Below are positions 20,796-34,495 of a stretch of 64,000 bases of DNA, in pieces; the stretch's first letter is position 1; each line of letters opens with the position of its first letter. This DNA comes from Hedera helix. Lineage: Eukaryota > Streptophyta > Magnoliopsida > Apiales > Araliaceae. A model generated the notes under the pieces. That model saw only the letters and a program-made list of their open reading frames with translations, was not told where the DNA came from and did no database searches. The stretch is from positions 15,001-79,000 of the forward strand of contig OX359270.1 in assembly GCA_947179155.2 (NCBI GenBank), given 5' to 3'. Both the position numbers and the translations under genes were made by a program.

Positions 20796-20988
20796 AAACC
20801 CTAAACCCTGAACCCTGAACCCTGAACCCTAAACCCTAAACCCTAAACCCTAAACCCTAAAACCCAGACCCCCAGACCCCAGACCCCAGACCCCAGACCC
20901 TAACCCCTAACCCCTAGACCCTAGACCCTAGACCCTATTAGACCCTATTAAACCCTAAACCCTAAACCCTAAACCCTAAACCGTAAAA
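20796..20988. repeat. Telomere-like array at the duplication junction
   Basis: About 190 bp beginning directly after CCTTCAAA. The blocks are CCCTAAA, CCCTGAA, CCCTAAA again, CCCCAGA, CCCCTAA, CCCTAGA, a 9-mer-like CCCTATTAGA, and CCCTAAA, then AAATCTATTTGGG. CCCTGAA and CCCCAGA blocks are not found in the other arrays here. The orientation is the same as in all the other arrays. It marks the join between the two 16.5 kb copies. Confidence 0.92.
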
Positions 20989-22201
20989 TCTATTTGGGTT
21001 GAATGTAAGGGGAAAAAATAGTTAGTTAACTATAAGTTAAGCTGAAGTCAAGTAATGAAAGAAATAGTTATCCCATTTTTAAGTAGTTTACGATATTAAA
21101 TATTAATTTATTAATATTAAATAAATTTATATTAACTTAAATTTTTTAATTTGTAAATTAATTTTAAAAAAGAGTGAAATAACACTATTTTTTAAGACGA
21201 ATGCAATGCTAAAATTGGTTTGATGAATTGGGACTTATATTTTATTTATAGATAATGCTAGGGGTTTTAGAATTTTAGTTTTAAAAAGGCCTCAAACGAC
21301 ATGACAATGAATATTTTAATTATACTTTATCGCACAACCAATCACATAAGATTTACCCATTATTTATCTATTCTACTTCATAATTCTAGTTGTTACATGT
21401 AAGTATAATGGTGCAATCTATCTAAAACCTTGCTATTGTGAATAATACTTTGAAACTCGAATCGGACCAGCCCATTCAATTGATTGAATCGAGAATTGGT
21501 CCTATATCTGATCCGGTTTGGCTCGATTGATTTTAGTTAAAACTCAGATTGAATCAATTGATCACTAAAATAAATAGTGGTTCAACAAGTAAAATTAGTT
21601 AAATTGACACAGTGAACCAATTTTTAAGTATTTTTTAATATGTTTTTTTCCAAAAATATTTGTAGTGATATTGTAACATAATTTTACTATTATTATAGCT
21701 TACAAAAAACGAGATGTTTTAATATTTTATTAATTGTTAACAATATATTTTTATGTATTTTTAACGTCATCGATTTAACAATAGTTTAATAACTAGTTGA
21801 ACTAGTAATTCATTCACCTGATAACTTTTTCGATTCGATTTTCAATAGGTAAAAACATTGATGAACACCGACCAAATTGCAGCAACATGCGTCAAACTAT
21901 AAAAATAATTAGCATGTTCTTCTATTTATGGGTCCTGTTGGGAGCTTTCTAAGTAAGGTATCTTAGAGTGTGTTTGATTACCTCTAAATGGCTCTTAATA
22001 GAGGTACCTCTGATTCGTTTAGAGGTTGAACTTGTTTGGTAAAAAAAATTGCCTCGTATTGCCTCTTAATTGGTAAGTGGCAAATATAATTCTAAATGAT
22101 TCAGAGGAACGTTAGACCGAATTTATATTTTTTTGGGGATAAAAATGACCTCTCAAATATTACAATATCCCTCTTTTATCCTTCAAAGAAATTTTAACCC
22201 T
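20989..22201. repeat. Partial array unit at the left end of duplication copy 2
   Basis: Corresponds to 4325-5526 (segment S copy 2 onward). Its left part carries sequence variants of the short unit (for example CCCATTCAATTGATTG at about 21470, and the region to about 21760), while from about 21841 rightwards most sites match the long units. It is therefore a mosaic. Confidence 0.8.
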
Positions 22202-24249
22202 AATGATCTCTCACATTACTTCACTCCTCCGCTCCATGTTTGATGCTCTTCTCCTTCGTTGCTTTCGCCAGTAAATCTTCTCTCCCTTCTTCATCTAGTG
22301 TTCTTTATTACTTGATTTGTTCTTATTAATCTTTTTCCTCTATTTTTCATTGTTACTCTGTTGGTATTTATTTTTAAAACCCCTTTTTTATTACTGTGAA
22401 TTTCTGGTGATTTCGAAATAAAACCCTAACCCTAAACCTATTATATGACGCCCCCAAATCTGGGTCAACTCAACCCAAACTTGAGTTATTAAAATATTAC
22501 AACAAAATTAATACAAGTAGTGCAACGTACAACAATACAGTGTATAATAATACGCAACTAAGTCTTTCACGATTATTGTTACACGGACTCTCACTCCATC
22601 TCCCGGCTAGACCCAGTTACGTTCTCATCTCCTGTTGAAAAATAATGGAACAAAAAGATAAGGTGAGCTCAAATAGCCCAACAAAGAATATCATAACTAA
22701 GATAATGACGAGCAAATTATCATTAGCCTTCAACAGTTGAGTTCTTGATAGAATACAATAGACTACAAGGTTTATATCGAAAACTGCAGTTAAATCCTAA
22801 ACCATAAATCCTAAACCCTAAATCCCAAACCCTAAACCCTAGACCCTAGACCTTAAACCCTAAACCCTAAAATCTATTTGGGAGGGGTTTTTTTCCTCCA
22901 GATCCACATATTGAAGGCCACGTTGGATAATCATTGATGCATAAACTTTGTTTTACAAGTCAACTGCTTATGCGTGCATTTTCGTTTAAGGTCAAAGGAG
23001 TTAATGGTTTTTTTAACGGTTTGTATGAAAACTAATGTTTAGTTTGTTGAATGTAAGGGAAAAAAATAGTTAGTTAACTATAAGTTAACCTGAAGTCAAG
23101 TAATGAAAGAAATAGTTATCCCATTTTTAAGTAGTTTACGATATTAAATATTAATTTATTAATATTAAATAAATTTATATTAACTTAAATTTTTTAATTT
23201 GTAAATTAATTTTAAAAAAGAGTAAAATAACACTATTTTTTAAGACGAATGCAATGCTAAAATTGGTTTGATGAATTGGGACTTATATTTTATTTATAGA
23301 TAATGCTAGGGGTTTTAGATTTTTAGTTTTAAAAAGGCCTCAAATGACATGACAATGAATATTTTAATTATACTTTATCGCACAACCAATCACATAAGAT
23401 TTACCCATTATTTATCTATTCTACTTCATAATTCTAGTTGTTACATGTAAGTATAATGGTGCAATCTATCTAAAACCTTGCTATTGTGAATAATACTTTG
23501 AAACTCGAATCGGACCAGCCCATTCAATTGATTGAATCGAGAATTGGTCCTATATCTGATCCGGTTTGGCTCGATTGATTTTAGTTAAAACTCAGATTGA
23601 ATCAATTGATCACTAAAATAAATAGTGGTTCAACAAGTAAAATTAGTTAAATTGACACAGTGAACCAATTTTTAAGTATTTTTTAATATGTTTTTTTCCA
23701 AAAATATTTGTAGTGATATTGTAACATAATTTTACTATTATTATAGCTTACAAAAAACGAGATGTTTTAATATTTTATTAATTGTTAACAATATATTTTT
23801 ATGTATTTTTAACGTCATCAATTTAACAATAGTTTAATAACTAGTTGAACTAGTAATTCATTCACCTGATAACTTTTTCGATTCGATTTTCAACATGTAA
23901 AAACATTGATGAACACCGACCAAATTGTAGCAACGTGCGTCAAACTATAAAAATAATTAGTATGTTCTTCTATTTATGGGTCCCGTTGGGAGCTTTCTAA
24001 GTAAGGTATCTTAGAGTGTGTTTGATTACCTCTAAATGGCTCTTCATAAAGGTACCTCTGATTCGTTTAGAGGTTGAACTTGTTTGGTAAAAAAAAATTC
24101 CTCGTATTGCCTCTTAATTGGTAAGTGGCAAATATAATTCTTAATGATTCAGAGGAACGTCAGACCGAATTTATATTTTTTTGGGGACAAAAATGACCTC
24201 TCAAATATTACAATATCCCTCTTTTATCCTTCAATGAAATTTTAACCCT
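22202..24249. repeat. Short-type array unit (2048 bp) in duplication copy 2
   Basis: Counterpart of 5527-7574 with identical length and few substitutions. Contains the antisense LTR fragment (22446-22796) and the two short telomere-like tracts (22420-22440 and 22796-22873). Confidence 0.88.
22446..22796 (-). mobile_element. Antisense LTR fragment (duplication copy 2)
   Basis: Fourth copy of the captured LTR end, in the same telomere-bracketed context. Confidence 0.8.
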
Positions 24250-24647
24250 GATGATCTCTCACATTACTTCACTCCTCCGCTCCATGTTTGATGCTCTTCT
24301 CCTTCGCTGCTTTCGCCAGTAAATCTTCTCTCCCTTCTTCATCTAGTGTTCTTTATTACTTGATTTGTTCTTATTAATCTTTTTCATCTATTTTTCATTG
24401 TTACTCTGTTGGTATTTATTTTTAAAACCCCTTTTTTATTACTGTGAATTTATGGTGATTTCGAAATAATAAATAGACCAAATTGAGTGAGAATGATATA
24501 CTACTCTATGTGTGTTTAGCCTCATGAAATTGTTTCATTGTATCTTTTAATTTGTTAATTTAGCTTTGAGGATTTCAAATCAATTAACTGAGCCAAGCTT
24601 TGTGTGTGTTTGTACTGTAATATATATTATCTAAATTTGTTGTATAG

Positions 24648-24651
<4 letters not shown>

Positions 24652-24682
<31 letters not shown>
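24652..24682. repeat. (TG)n microsatellite (copy 2)
   Basis: About two repeats longer than the counterpart at 7977-8003. Confidence 0.95.
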
Positions 24683-24683
<1 letters not shown>

Positions 24684-25137
24684 GTGTGTGTATACAAGTA
24701 CTAGTTATATTTATGACTCGGAGAGCAATTGTAATACGCTTTATTTTCTCTGAAATGTGGTTGAGTTTGTGTAATAGATCTGCAGCACACTGCTTATTCC
24801 GAAATTATTCACGAATTCATTGTAAAATACAATATCAAAATCACTCTCAGGAACAAAGAATACCACCCAAACACTGGAAGATTGATTGTAATGCTTTGCC
24901 AATATATCTAGACCAGTCCTTGCATTGCAATCTAAGAAATCTAGCCTACAGCATTTAGATGATTTATATAAGCCATTGTTTGATGCATATTGTGCAGATT
25001 AACAAGAAATGTATATAATCGAGGCAGTGTCTATAATGCAGTGCAATATAAAGTTCCATGTGCCTTGCAAAACATTTTAAACAACTCCCACCTATTTTTC
25101 AAATAAAATAAGATTTTACTAGAATAAAGAGAGAGAT

Positions 25138-25142
<5 letters not shown>

Positions 25143-25184
<42 letters not shown>
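25143..25184. repeat. (AG)n microsatellite (copy 2)
   Basis: About two repeats longer than the counterpart at 8464-8501. Confidence 0.95.
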
Positions 25185-25186
<2 letters not shown>

Positions 25187-25518
25187 GGAAATATTATGCG
25201 TAATATTCAAATTATTGCACATGTGGTCTATTGTTCTTGTATCTATGATCCAGGACAGAGATGAATGTGCTAAACAAGAAAACATAGAAGCAACTGTACC
25301 TACCATATGACTATGATTCTTTGGTGATTTGATTCCCTTATTAACTAACATCCCCTTCATCGTATGATTAACGTAGCTGAGTTGAATGTTCGTAATTAGA
25401 TATTATTACCACTAGTCTATTTATTCATTGTATTTTCTTCAAATATTTGTTGTAGTCCATAAAGTTTAATTTATTCTTTATTATTCAAACTATTTAAATG
25501 TTTGTTCTTTATTGTTTA

Positions 25519-28500
25519 TGTGACGCCCCTAAATTCAGGTTCTATAATCTCATTTTTAGTGCTCACAATCCAATGCATAATAACAACTAAATATATAGTT
25601 TTCATTAATCTTAACGGAATAATATGTCACTGTTCCTTACAAAAAAGAAATGCAATTACAAGGTCTCCTAACATTAACATAACAATACATATCTTAAGGG
25701 TTCTCAAAAGATTTACAATATTTAATTATATATGAAACAAATAAACTATTTAACATGCATATTCTGAATTTTGGCTTTTCCCTTGCACTTGTCCTTCTTG
25801 GAGCATTCGGACTTAGCTGAAAAATGGTTCATGATATAGAAAGGGTGAGCAACTAGCTTGCTCAACAAGTTTAAGAATAGTAAATATATGAGTGATATAT
25901 CATGATTGAATGGAAAATAACTTCAGAGTTTTCAATAAATTATAATAATTATGAAAGAACAAGAGTCAAAATTTCAATTAAGAGAAATGATTGAATCTTT
26001 ACTGTTGAGTGGCCTCTAAGGACCATGAACTAATACTTAAGGTAAATCAGATATGTATCTGACCCTTTTATTAGTTTGGTATTTGAGGAGATCAGCAACT
26101 TGTACCCTATAAATATGCATAACATTCAAACATCTTGCGCAAAGGTCAATTTTTTTAATATAATCTCATTATTTAAGGTTGTTAGTTCTCAGTTTTGCTA
26201 TAAAAATCCGTACCAACCAATGGTTTGGATTAGTTTTTAAAAATATTCAAGTTAATGAATTTATACATGTAATATCTAGCCAAAATAATTTGCTTAGACA
26301 TTGTTAAACAGTTCTTGAATCAAATAAACTATGAAGCTTCAAATACACTATGTTCGATTACATAAATATTATGGATGTGGATTCACTTTAAATAATTAAA
26401 CCACTTAAAGCTCTTGTAAAATAAATACAAGTTTAGGTATATGAAACTTGCCTCGATTATTGATTACAGCTAACCAATACAATTTAATATCATTTGAAAA
26501 GACCTAACAATTAATCAAGTTGATCTTCCAATTAGTATCATATCTAGGTTCATATAATAACATTTGAACATCTTAATTTACTAACACTTAATCACATAAA
26601 TAATTAAGGTATATTAAACACTTTTGAAAATATTATCATTTGATAATAGTTTAATCACATAAAACCTATATTAATCATTTAATATAGTTTAAACTGCTAT
26701 CTAATCTTATTAATCATTTAATAATATTTTATTAACCTTATAGTATTATTAATTATTTAATAATATTTTATTTATTTTTTAATATTACTAATCATTTAAT
26801 AATATCTTATTGAGTTTCTAATATTTTTATTCATTTAATAATATTTTATTTATTTCATAATATTATTATTCATTTAATAATAAATTTTTAATTTTTTAAT
26901 ATTTTAATTATTTAATAATATTTTATTTATTTTATAATATTATTATTCATTTAATAATATTTTATTAAGTTTATAATATTATTAATTATTTAATAATATT
27001 TTATTTATTTTCTAATATTATTTTTCTTTTAATAATATTTTATTAATTTCTTAATATTATTAATTATTTAATAATATTATAATTATTTAAAACTTGTAAA
27101 ATATTAATATTATTACATAACATTACATTTTCATTTCATTTTCAAAGGATTCGACCCGACCTGTTTGCTATAGTCTGACCCGACCTGGTTAATAAAAATT
27201 AATTTTCAAATATTTTGGACCACCGCTGCCACGGTAGTTCTGTTTTTCAAACCCTCATTTTTTTAACTTTGATTTTTTTTGTTTAACCTTTTATAAAATG
27301 AAACATACACGTCCAAAATACACCAAATCAGTTTTGTTATCTTCTTAACTTCTTGTTCTTCAATATTTTATGGTTCGATCTTTATTTTCGAAAATGTTTT
27401 GACATATTATTTAAGATCAAATGACTAGGGTTTCAAAAATGACATTGTTTGCGATAAAAATCATAACTTGCTCATTTTTCCATATTTTTTAGAGATTCAA
27501 GTTGGGTTATCTTTATAACTCATAAATATAACCTTTTAGCCATCAAAATCAAATAACCTACTTGTACATTTCAAACTACCATAATATATAGCATATAGCT
27601 AGTTAGGATTTTACTAGTAAAGCTCTAAATGCAATTATCTTCCATTTATTTTCATACCAAGCATATCAACACTCATATGAAATATTTTAAATCATGAATC
27701 TTCATATATATCATAGTTCTAGTATTATAGAGAATCAAAATAGGTTTTGAACTATAAAAAATATATTTTGACTATATCAACTATATTAAGCATACATGAA
27801 CACCTATATACACATATTCACCAATAAATCTCCACCGTTATACCTTCGAGCTCACCATAGCTCCATCAAACATAAATTTCTCCCATAACTAACCATGGCA
27901 GATATTTATATAACTATTTTTAACCATAGAAAAGAAAAGATATAAAGAAGGGAGTACTTTTAAACCTTCTAAACTTGGATGCTCTTCTCCTTCTTCTTCC
28001 AAAGTAAACAACAAAGGATGATGACTCCACATTGGCTACTAGATACACCCTCTTTATGATCTAGATGTTAACACTCTCAAGCTCTCACACTATTTCCTTA
28101 CTCTTTTCTCTTAATGAACTTTCTTTAGAATTTTCTTATGAACCTAGTAAAATGACTAACAAGCTTAACTTTATTAGTGAATGTTCTTATTTATACTACT
28201 ACCAAAGATATACATACACTTCATATAAGCCTACATAATCTCCTAGTTCATCTTATCCTTGAAGCTTACCAATATTAGAATTTAGGGATTTTCTTGCACA
28301 AAGGACTTGAGTTGATAAGGGTTGGTAGCTTTGTTCAACAACTCTTGTACCCTTAGAACTCAAAATCAAGCAACACAAAATTTAAAATCCACCCCCCGAT
28401 GTGGGTCCCCCTTTAGCCGGTCATTCCCTTCTTTTCTTCCCAGTTTGGCTTTATTTTTATTGCAATTATATACATATATACGTCTATATATGTATACACT

Positions 28501-28961
28501 CATATATATATATATATATATTGACCAATACATTGACCTAGTTTGGGCTCCACTTTGGACTTAATAATTAATTCTATTGAGTTCATTCATTTAATTTTTT
28601 TGGGCTCAATTAATTAATTCCATTGTGCTATTAATTACTAACACGTGTTACTTTTAATTTAAATAAGCATTGAGCTAGTTTAATTATAACATAAACTAAC
28701 AATTAATTATGCACAAGGACTACTAGGTTAATTTTATTAGATCTAGTTTAATAATTCGTTTGGACTTAAAATATAATTCAATTATACTTGCTTTAATTAA
28801 TTTTACTATATTTTACATTATTAGATTCATAAATATACACATACATACATATATCTATTCAATTATGTAAAAACACAATTCATTCATACAAAAAATTTAA
28901 CTCATTTGTAATTATTTAATAATAATCATTATAATGTAACTTAGAATTTGTGGTCATTAAA
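25519..28961 (-). mobile_element. Solo LTR of Tekay-like Ty3/gypsy element (copy 2)
   Basis: Duplicate of 8836-12282 with a handful of substitutions and a small deletion near 26637. It includes the AT-rich minisatellite at about 26615-27105. Confidence 0.85.
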
Positions 28962-28994
28962 TTTTACATGTTTTATAATCTATATACTTTAGGT

Positions 28995-31900
28995 ATGAAA
29001 CAAGACGGTGAAACTAAAAAAAAAAAAGACTTGAGTGAGTTGGAAGAATGAAACATTAGTGAAAACTTTTTTAGAAGCATGTATTTATAAGGTTATGGAA
29101 AATGGTAGGGAAGGTGTTGTTAGTTCCCAGAGGCACACAAGTGATCTAGAAGGGGGGGGGGGGGCTGAGTAGATCTCTTAAAAAAAATTTACTTAAAAAG
29201 TATATGATATTACCTAATTGTTTATTTAATCAAGATTAGTTTGCACAGCGAAACATTAGCTTGAAAACTCCCCTTAAAGATTTGTAAAACTTCTTAATTG
29301 AGTTTAGACTGTATTGAAGATAGTCATTTATCAAGTAACCTAATCATAGCAGATATATATCTATATATGACAGAATGTAAATGACACCAGAGAGTTTAAG
29401 TGATTCGGTGACTGAATAACTCCTACTCCACTCTTCTACTTCAACGAGTAGGAAATCTACTAAGGATGGTTCACACAGAACTCTTTAAGCCCAGCAGGCC
29501 TGGAATCTCTGGCTCACAAAGAACCCTTCAAACCCAACAGGTTTGGCTTGTTTAGTCATTAAGACAATGACACAAATGCCCTCTTCAAGTCCAGTAGACT
29601 TGGCTCCTTTAGTCACTAAGACAAGGACACAAATGCCCTCTTCAAGTCGAACAAACTTGGCTCCTTGTTTATTGATAGATGTTGGAGTTGCTACTGAGTT
29701 GTACTTTTAGTTCCATTATCTTTAAATACTTAGTAGCAAGATGTGATCATACTTGAAATGATATTAAGTTAGGCAATGATGTTTGGATTCTTTATGTACT
29801 CAATATCTTCTTGTGATCACTCATTGTGCTGCTAAGCTTTGGCCATTCAGCTCCTTTGGTACTTGATAACTTCTCAAGACGAACTTCTGAGATGACTGTG
29901 AAGCTCCTTCTTTTTTGTATTCAGTTGTTCCTTCTTATCATTGACAGTTCATAGCTTCTCGAGATGAGCTTCTGAGATGACTGTGAAACTCCTTCCTTTT
30001 GGTACTCAGTCACTAACATGTCTGTATCAAGTTGGCATTTAGGCTTCTCTCTATCACGTGCTTAGTAGCTTTGAACCCTTTTCTTGTAATAGAGTCATAG
30101 CTCTCTATGTCTCTCTCAATTCAGTTTTAGTGTTCTGGCAGATTGTAGAGTGTTCTTCAGCATATTCATTTTTTTTGTTTCACTCTACGATTCTGTTGTT
30201 GTCCACCATCCTCTCTTTTATTTTCAACAACTCTCTTCATCCCTGTGAACATCTATGCTTTTATATGTTTGTGCATATTTTACCGTTGGAAAAGGTTCGT
30301 TGGATTCCTTTGGCATTGTGCAAATCCTTGATATCTTTGAAGTTGACTTTCTGTTGCTTGTGTCAGTGCTTTTCCTTTTTCTGACATATATTCTATCATA
30401 TCAAACTGTAGCTTCGCTTTCTACATTTTTAGCTGTTTGCACTTCCAGAGTTGTTTATCAAAGATTATTATATTCTTTGATATATTTAATTTTCTGATCC
30501 ATCATTAAATATTTTCCTTGACTTCGATAACCAGCTTCTCTATTGCTTTCAGAGATGTCCCATTAGTCATACTATTTTCACCATCCTTCTGAGCAGTAGG
30601 TCCTGACTTATAGTCGTTTAGACACAAAGTCTTCTGTGACTCTAACATGCATCTGATTTTGAACAGCACTTAATCTTTCTTTTATCTAGTCAAGGAATAT
30701 TCTCTTTTCTCTCACACCATATTACAGTTCTGTTAATTTACTGGTTCTGATCTTCACAGTGAATTTGTAGAGTGGTTGTCTGATCATTCTGACTTTACGA
30801 ATTCAGCTCCACGATTGTTACTTGAAGTAAGTCAAGTAAAACGTTGAGTTAGAGCGATCTTCTTTCTCACTCTACGATCTTGTTATTTTGTTTAGATAGT
30901 AGAGTTACTGACTGCAATGCTTTGCTTTACGATTTCGTTCTACGATCTTGTCCTTCTGTGCAAATCGTAGAGTTGCTGACTGCAGTGCTTCTCCTGGCTA
31001 TTTCTGGGCTTCTCAGTGAAACCGTTGAGTTGTTGTCTTCTTTAGCACACCCTTTATTTTTACTCAACGATTATAGCATGTGTAGAACAATTGTCTGCAT
31101 TGTCTTGTCTTCTGGTTTCACTCTAGGATTTTGTCTATCTGTGCAAATCATAAAGTTCTCGTATGTGCTTGCTTTTCGAATCCACTCTACGATCTTACCA
31201 GTTTGTGCATATCGTAGAGTACATTTCTTTTGTAGTTCTACGTTTCCTGAAGGCTTGCTTAGCTATCTGTTCGACGATCGTAGAGTTCTGCTCTACGTTT
31301 TGTACTTGATCAATTCTTCAATTTAGCTTGTATATTCTGTAGAACTCTTGTACAGTTGTCTCTCCTTGATGATCGTAGAGTTATCCTGGTATGGAGTCAT
31401 ATAGTCCACTCTACGAACAGACCTAGTTGTTGTGAAGTCATAGAGTCCACTCTACAAACAGACTGAATCGTTGAGTCTTCTTTGCTTGGAGTCGTAGAGT
31501 CCATTCTACGATCATATTGACTGAACAGATATAACATAAGATCAACCTATCAGATTTGATCTTTTCTAACTAAGTCCTTTTGTACTTTATTACATCATTA
31601 CATATTGAAAGGACTTTACAAACTCTGCTACAACAATGATTTATTCTTATATTACTCTGCTTTTATCATTTATCTTTTATGCAGAGTGACTCCTACAGAA
31701 AGATCAACTTAACATTTCTGATCTTTAATCTCTAAGTCATTTGTACACATATTTCTTTTCAAAAAAAGGACTTTACAACATTTGAAACAGATAACCTTTA
31801 CTCTTATTATAAGCAGCAGATAGTTTTTAACAAGATTATATTTGTGCTATATAAGTGTGCAATTCACAATATTTGAACCAGGTAATTTATTTCATGCACA

Positions 31901-32929
31901 CATGATCATGTAGACACATATTCAGATTGATATGTAATCACTTAATTAATTAACCACATAAGCATTTTAAAATATATATGCATATAGTCAAGTAAGCACA
32001 TAGACACATAAGCACTTAATCAGATACATATGAACAATTAATCATATAAGCACATTCACCACAATCATTTTTGCACATCAATCATCATCATCAAATTAAA
32101 TAACCTTCAACAGGTACAAGCCTCAAACCACAATCATGGAGAAAGGTGAGAGAAATACTAAAAGATGCCTACAATTTGATTGTGGATCAAAAACAAATGA
32201 AAAATCATTATGACTACTTGCGAGAAAAATATAGTGAATGATGAAAACTCAAAAGTAAGACAAGAAATATATATAACCCTTCACCTAATAGGTTCAACCT
32301 TTCGAATGAGAAATGTAAACAAGAGATAAATGTGCTCTTTTAACTTTTTTATATTCTAAGTTAATTAGTAATAGTCTTTAAAAATATGTTATAACATATT
32401 ATACTTACTGTTTGAAAATAGACAAATTAAATGGTAGAAACTTTGAAGACTTCACCTCTAATCTTCCTCGATCTTTGTATTGCATTATTTGATAGAACCA
32501 CAGCAACGAGACATGATAGTTAGGGTCCTAGTTGTGGTAGAGCTAAGACTAAAGATACACATTTAGACTTGGAGGTTGTTAATTTTGAGGACATTCCTTT
32601 TAGCACCCAAGATCAAGGGTCATCTATTCATCTCATAATTCATCAACTCCCGGTATGCAATCTCATTCTTCCGCTCCTAGCTTTGAAGAAGAAAAGTCAA
32701 AGAAAAAAGCTAGGCGTTCATTAAAATAAATCTAAAACACTAACCTAGATGAAGAGATGTCCAAGGCCTTGAAACTCATTGTTGGAAAGAATAGTGGATC
32801 TTTCGTGAAAGAATGCAAAGATAAGTTGGAAGATGACTCTTGGAATATTTTGTGAGAAACAAAGCTATATAGAAGCATGGATGATTCTAAAGGAGAATGA
32901 AGTTGAAAATTGGGTTATGATGGTTTCAC
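28995..32929 (+). pseudogene. Harbinger ORF1 (Myb/SANT-like) pseudogene, interrupted (copy 2)
   Basis: Duplicate of 12316-16248. The Myb-like segment is split at 29141 by the Copia-like LTR and resumes after ACAAG at 32116-32120. The stops and frame changes are the same as in copy 1. Confidence 0.66.
29142..32112 (-). mobile_element. Copia-like solo LTR in Harbinger ORF1 (copy 2)
   Basis: Duplicate of 12463-15431. The poly-G tract is slightly longer, and the CTCTACGAT/ATCGTAGAG cluster lies at about 30845-31515 with some substitutions, for example GATAGTAGAGT at about 30894 in place of GATCGTAGAGT. Confidence 0.7.
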
Positions 32930-33265
32930 GTAAGTTAAGATATATTGTTTAGTTTGTTAGTGGGTATATTTAGGGCTAGGTAATTTGATATTTTTGGGTA
33001 CAAACTTCTTATCTTTGGGGCTTGCTAATTTGATATTTTTGGGATACAAACTTGTATATGTTGAGGCTTATTTGCTAATTATGGATGTAATATTTGCTAC
33101 AGATGATTTTGAACTTATGATGTTAAATTTATAATCGATGTTATGATGATTATTTCAAGTCTTTTTATGGTGATTATTTTCGTATCATGTTATGATGTTA
33201 TGTAATATTCTGACCATTCCAATTAATCATTTCTTTTATTAATTGTTATGTTTAATATAGGTAAT

Positions 33266-34495
33266 ATGGATATTGATAATCAAATTTTATGTTTGATGAT
33301 TATATATTGGTATTTGAAAAGACGATCTTCAAAGAGAATACCAAGGATTATATATAATACTTCGACATTGAGCGGGCATGCTTCTACATTAGAGTTGTTA
33401 AATAGATCAAATACACAGTGTCGAAAATTAATGTATCTTTCTTATGATGCATGTGTGCATCTATGTGAACACTTCAAGGAAAAACAATGGGTACACAATA
33501 GCAAACACATAACAATTGATGAGAAGATGGCAATATTCTTAACCATTATAGGCATAATGAACGCTTCAGAGTTATAAAAAGCAAATTTAAACATTCTACC
33601 CAAACATTACATAGATATTATCATGAGGTGTTAAATGGACTGATTGAGTTTTCAAAAGAAATTATAGTGCCTACATCTTTTGATCCAAATTCTGATATTA
33701 TGGGAGACCATAAAAATTTAGGACAAATATTTTCGGTAAGTGACATACAAATTCTTTTCTTTTTTACTTTTATTCCATACAATAAAATACTTTGAGAACG
33801 TTAAATTTTTTAATGCAGTTGTTCCTATTAATCAACAAACGAGTTATAGAGGAAAAGGAAAGGGTGAATGCTATCAAAATATTTTAAGAATATGTGATTT
33901 TAATATGATATTCACATTTGCCTAGGCCGAATGGGAAAGGAATGCACATGACTCACGAGTGCTAAAAGAAGTTGCATTTGATCCATCTTCTAGTTTTTCG
34001 TTTCTTCCTCTAAGTATGTATTACAATTTCTTTTATCATTTTCAACTATTATTTATTTTTGTCATAAAATTTCATCATTCAAGTTATTAATAATAATCAT
34101 CAATTTTTTTCTCAATTACAGATAAATATTATCTTTGTGATGCTGCATACACAAACACTCAATTATTTTTATCTTCATATCGCAACACAAGGCATTGGTT
34201 AGCTGATTTTTGAGGCAGTCATACCTTGAGTAAAAAGGAAAAATTCAACCATACTCATGCACAACTCAAATATGTTATCGAGCGTGCTTATGGTGTGTTG
34301 AAAGCAATATTCTCAATTTTGAAACAGATGACTCCTTACCCTTTTATAGTAAAAAGGGATATAGTTATCGCTTGCTTCCCAGTCTATAATTTCATAAGGA
34401 ATCATAAAATTAAGGATGATTTTTTTGCTCAATATAACCGAGATAACATATTGGACGATGAAGCAGAGCAAAATAAAGGGAGCGAAGAATAAGGA
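33266..34495 (+). pseudogene. Harbinger DDE transposase (ORF2) pseudogene (copy 2)
   Basis: Duplicate of 16585-17814 with only a few residue changes (IEN to IDN near the N terminus; VPVNQQ to VPINQQ). The frame change, the missing first catalytic Asp segment and the in-frame TAG and TGA are all shared with copy 1. Confidence 0.8.

Larger units (their letters stand above)
4322..20798. repeat. Segmental tandem duplication, copy 1 (~16.5 kb)
   Basis: This region is repeated in direct orientation at about 20986-37478 with very few substitutions and small indels; the offset rises from 16662 to about 16683. It contains the end of array unit 2, unit 3, the Harbinger element with its nested LTRs and the hAT MITE. 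The right breakpoint is precise: the two copies agree through CCTTCAAA at 20798/37478, then copy 1 runs into CCCTAAA repeats while copy 2 continues with unrelated DNA. The left edge lies in telomere-like DNA and is uncertain by tens of bases. Confidence 0.92.
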
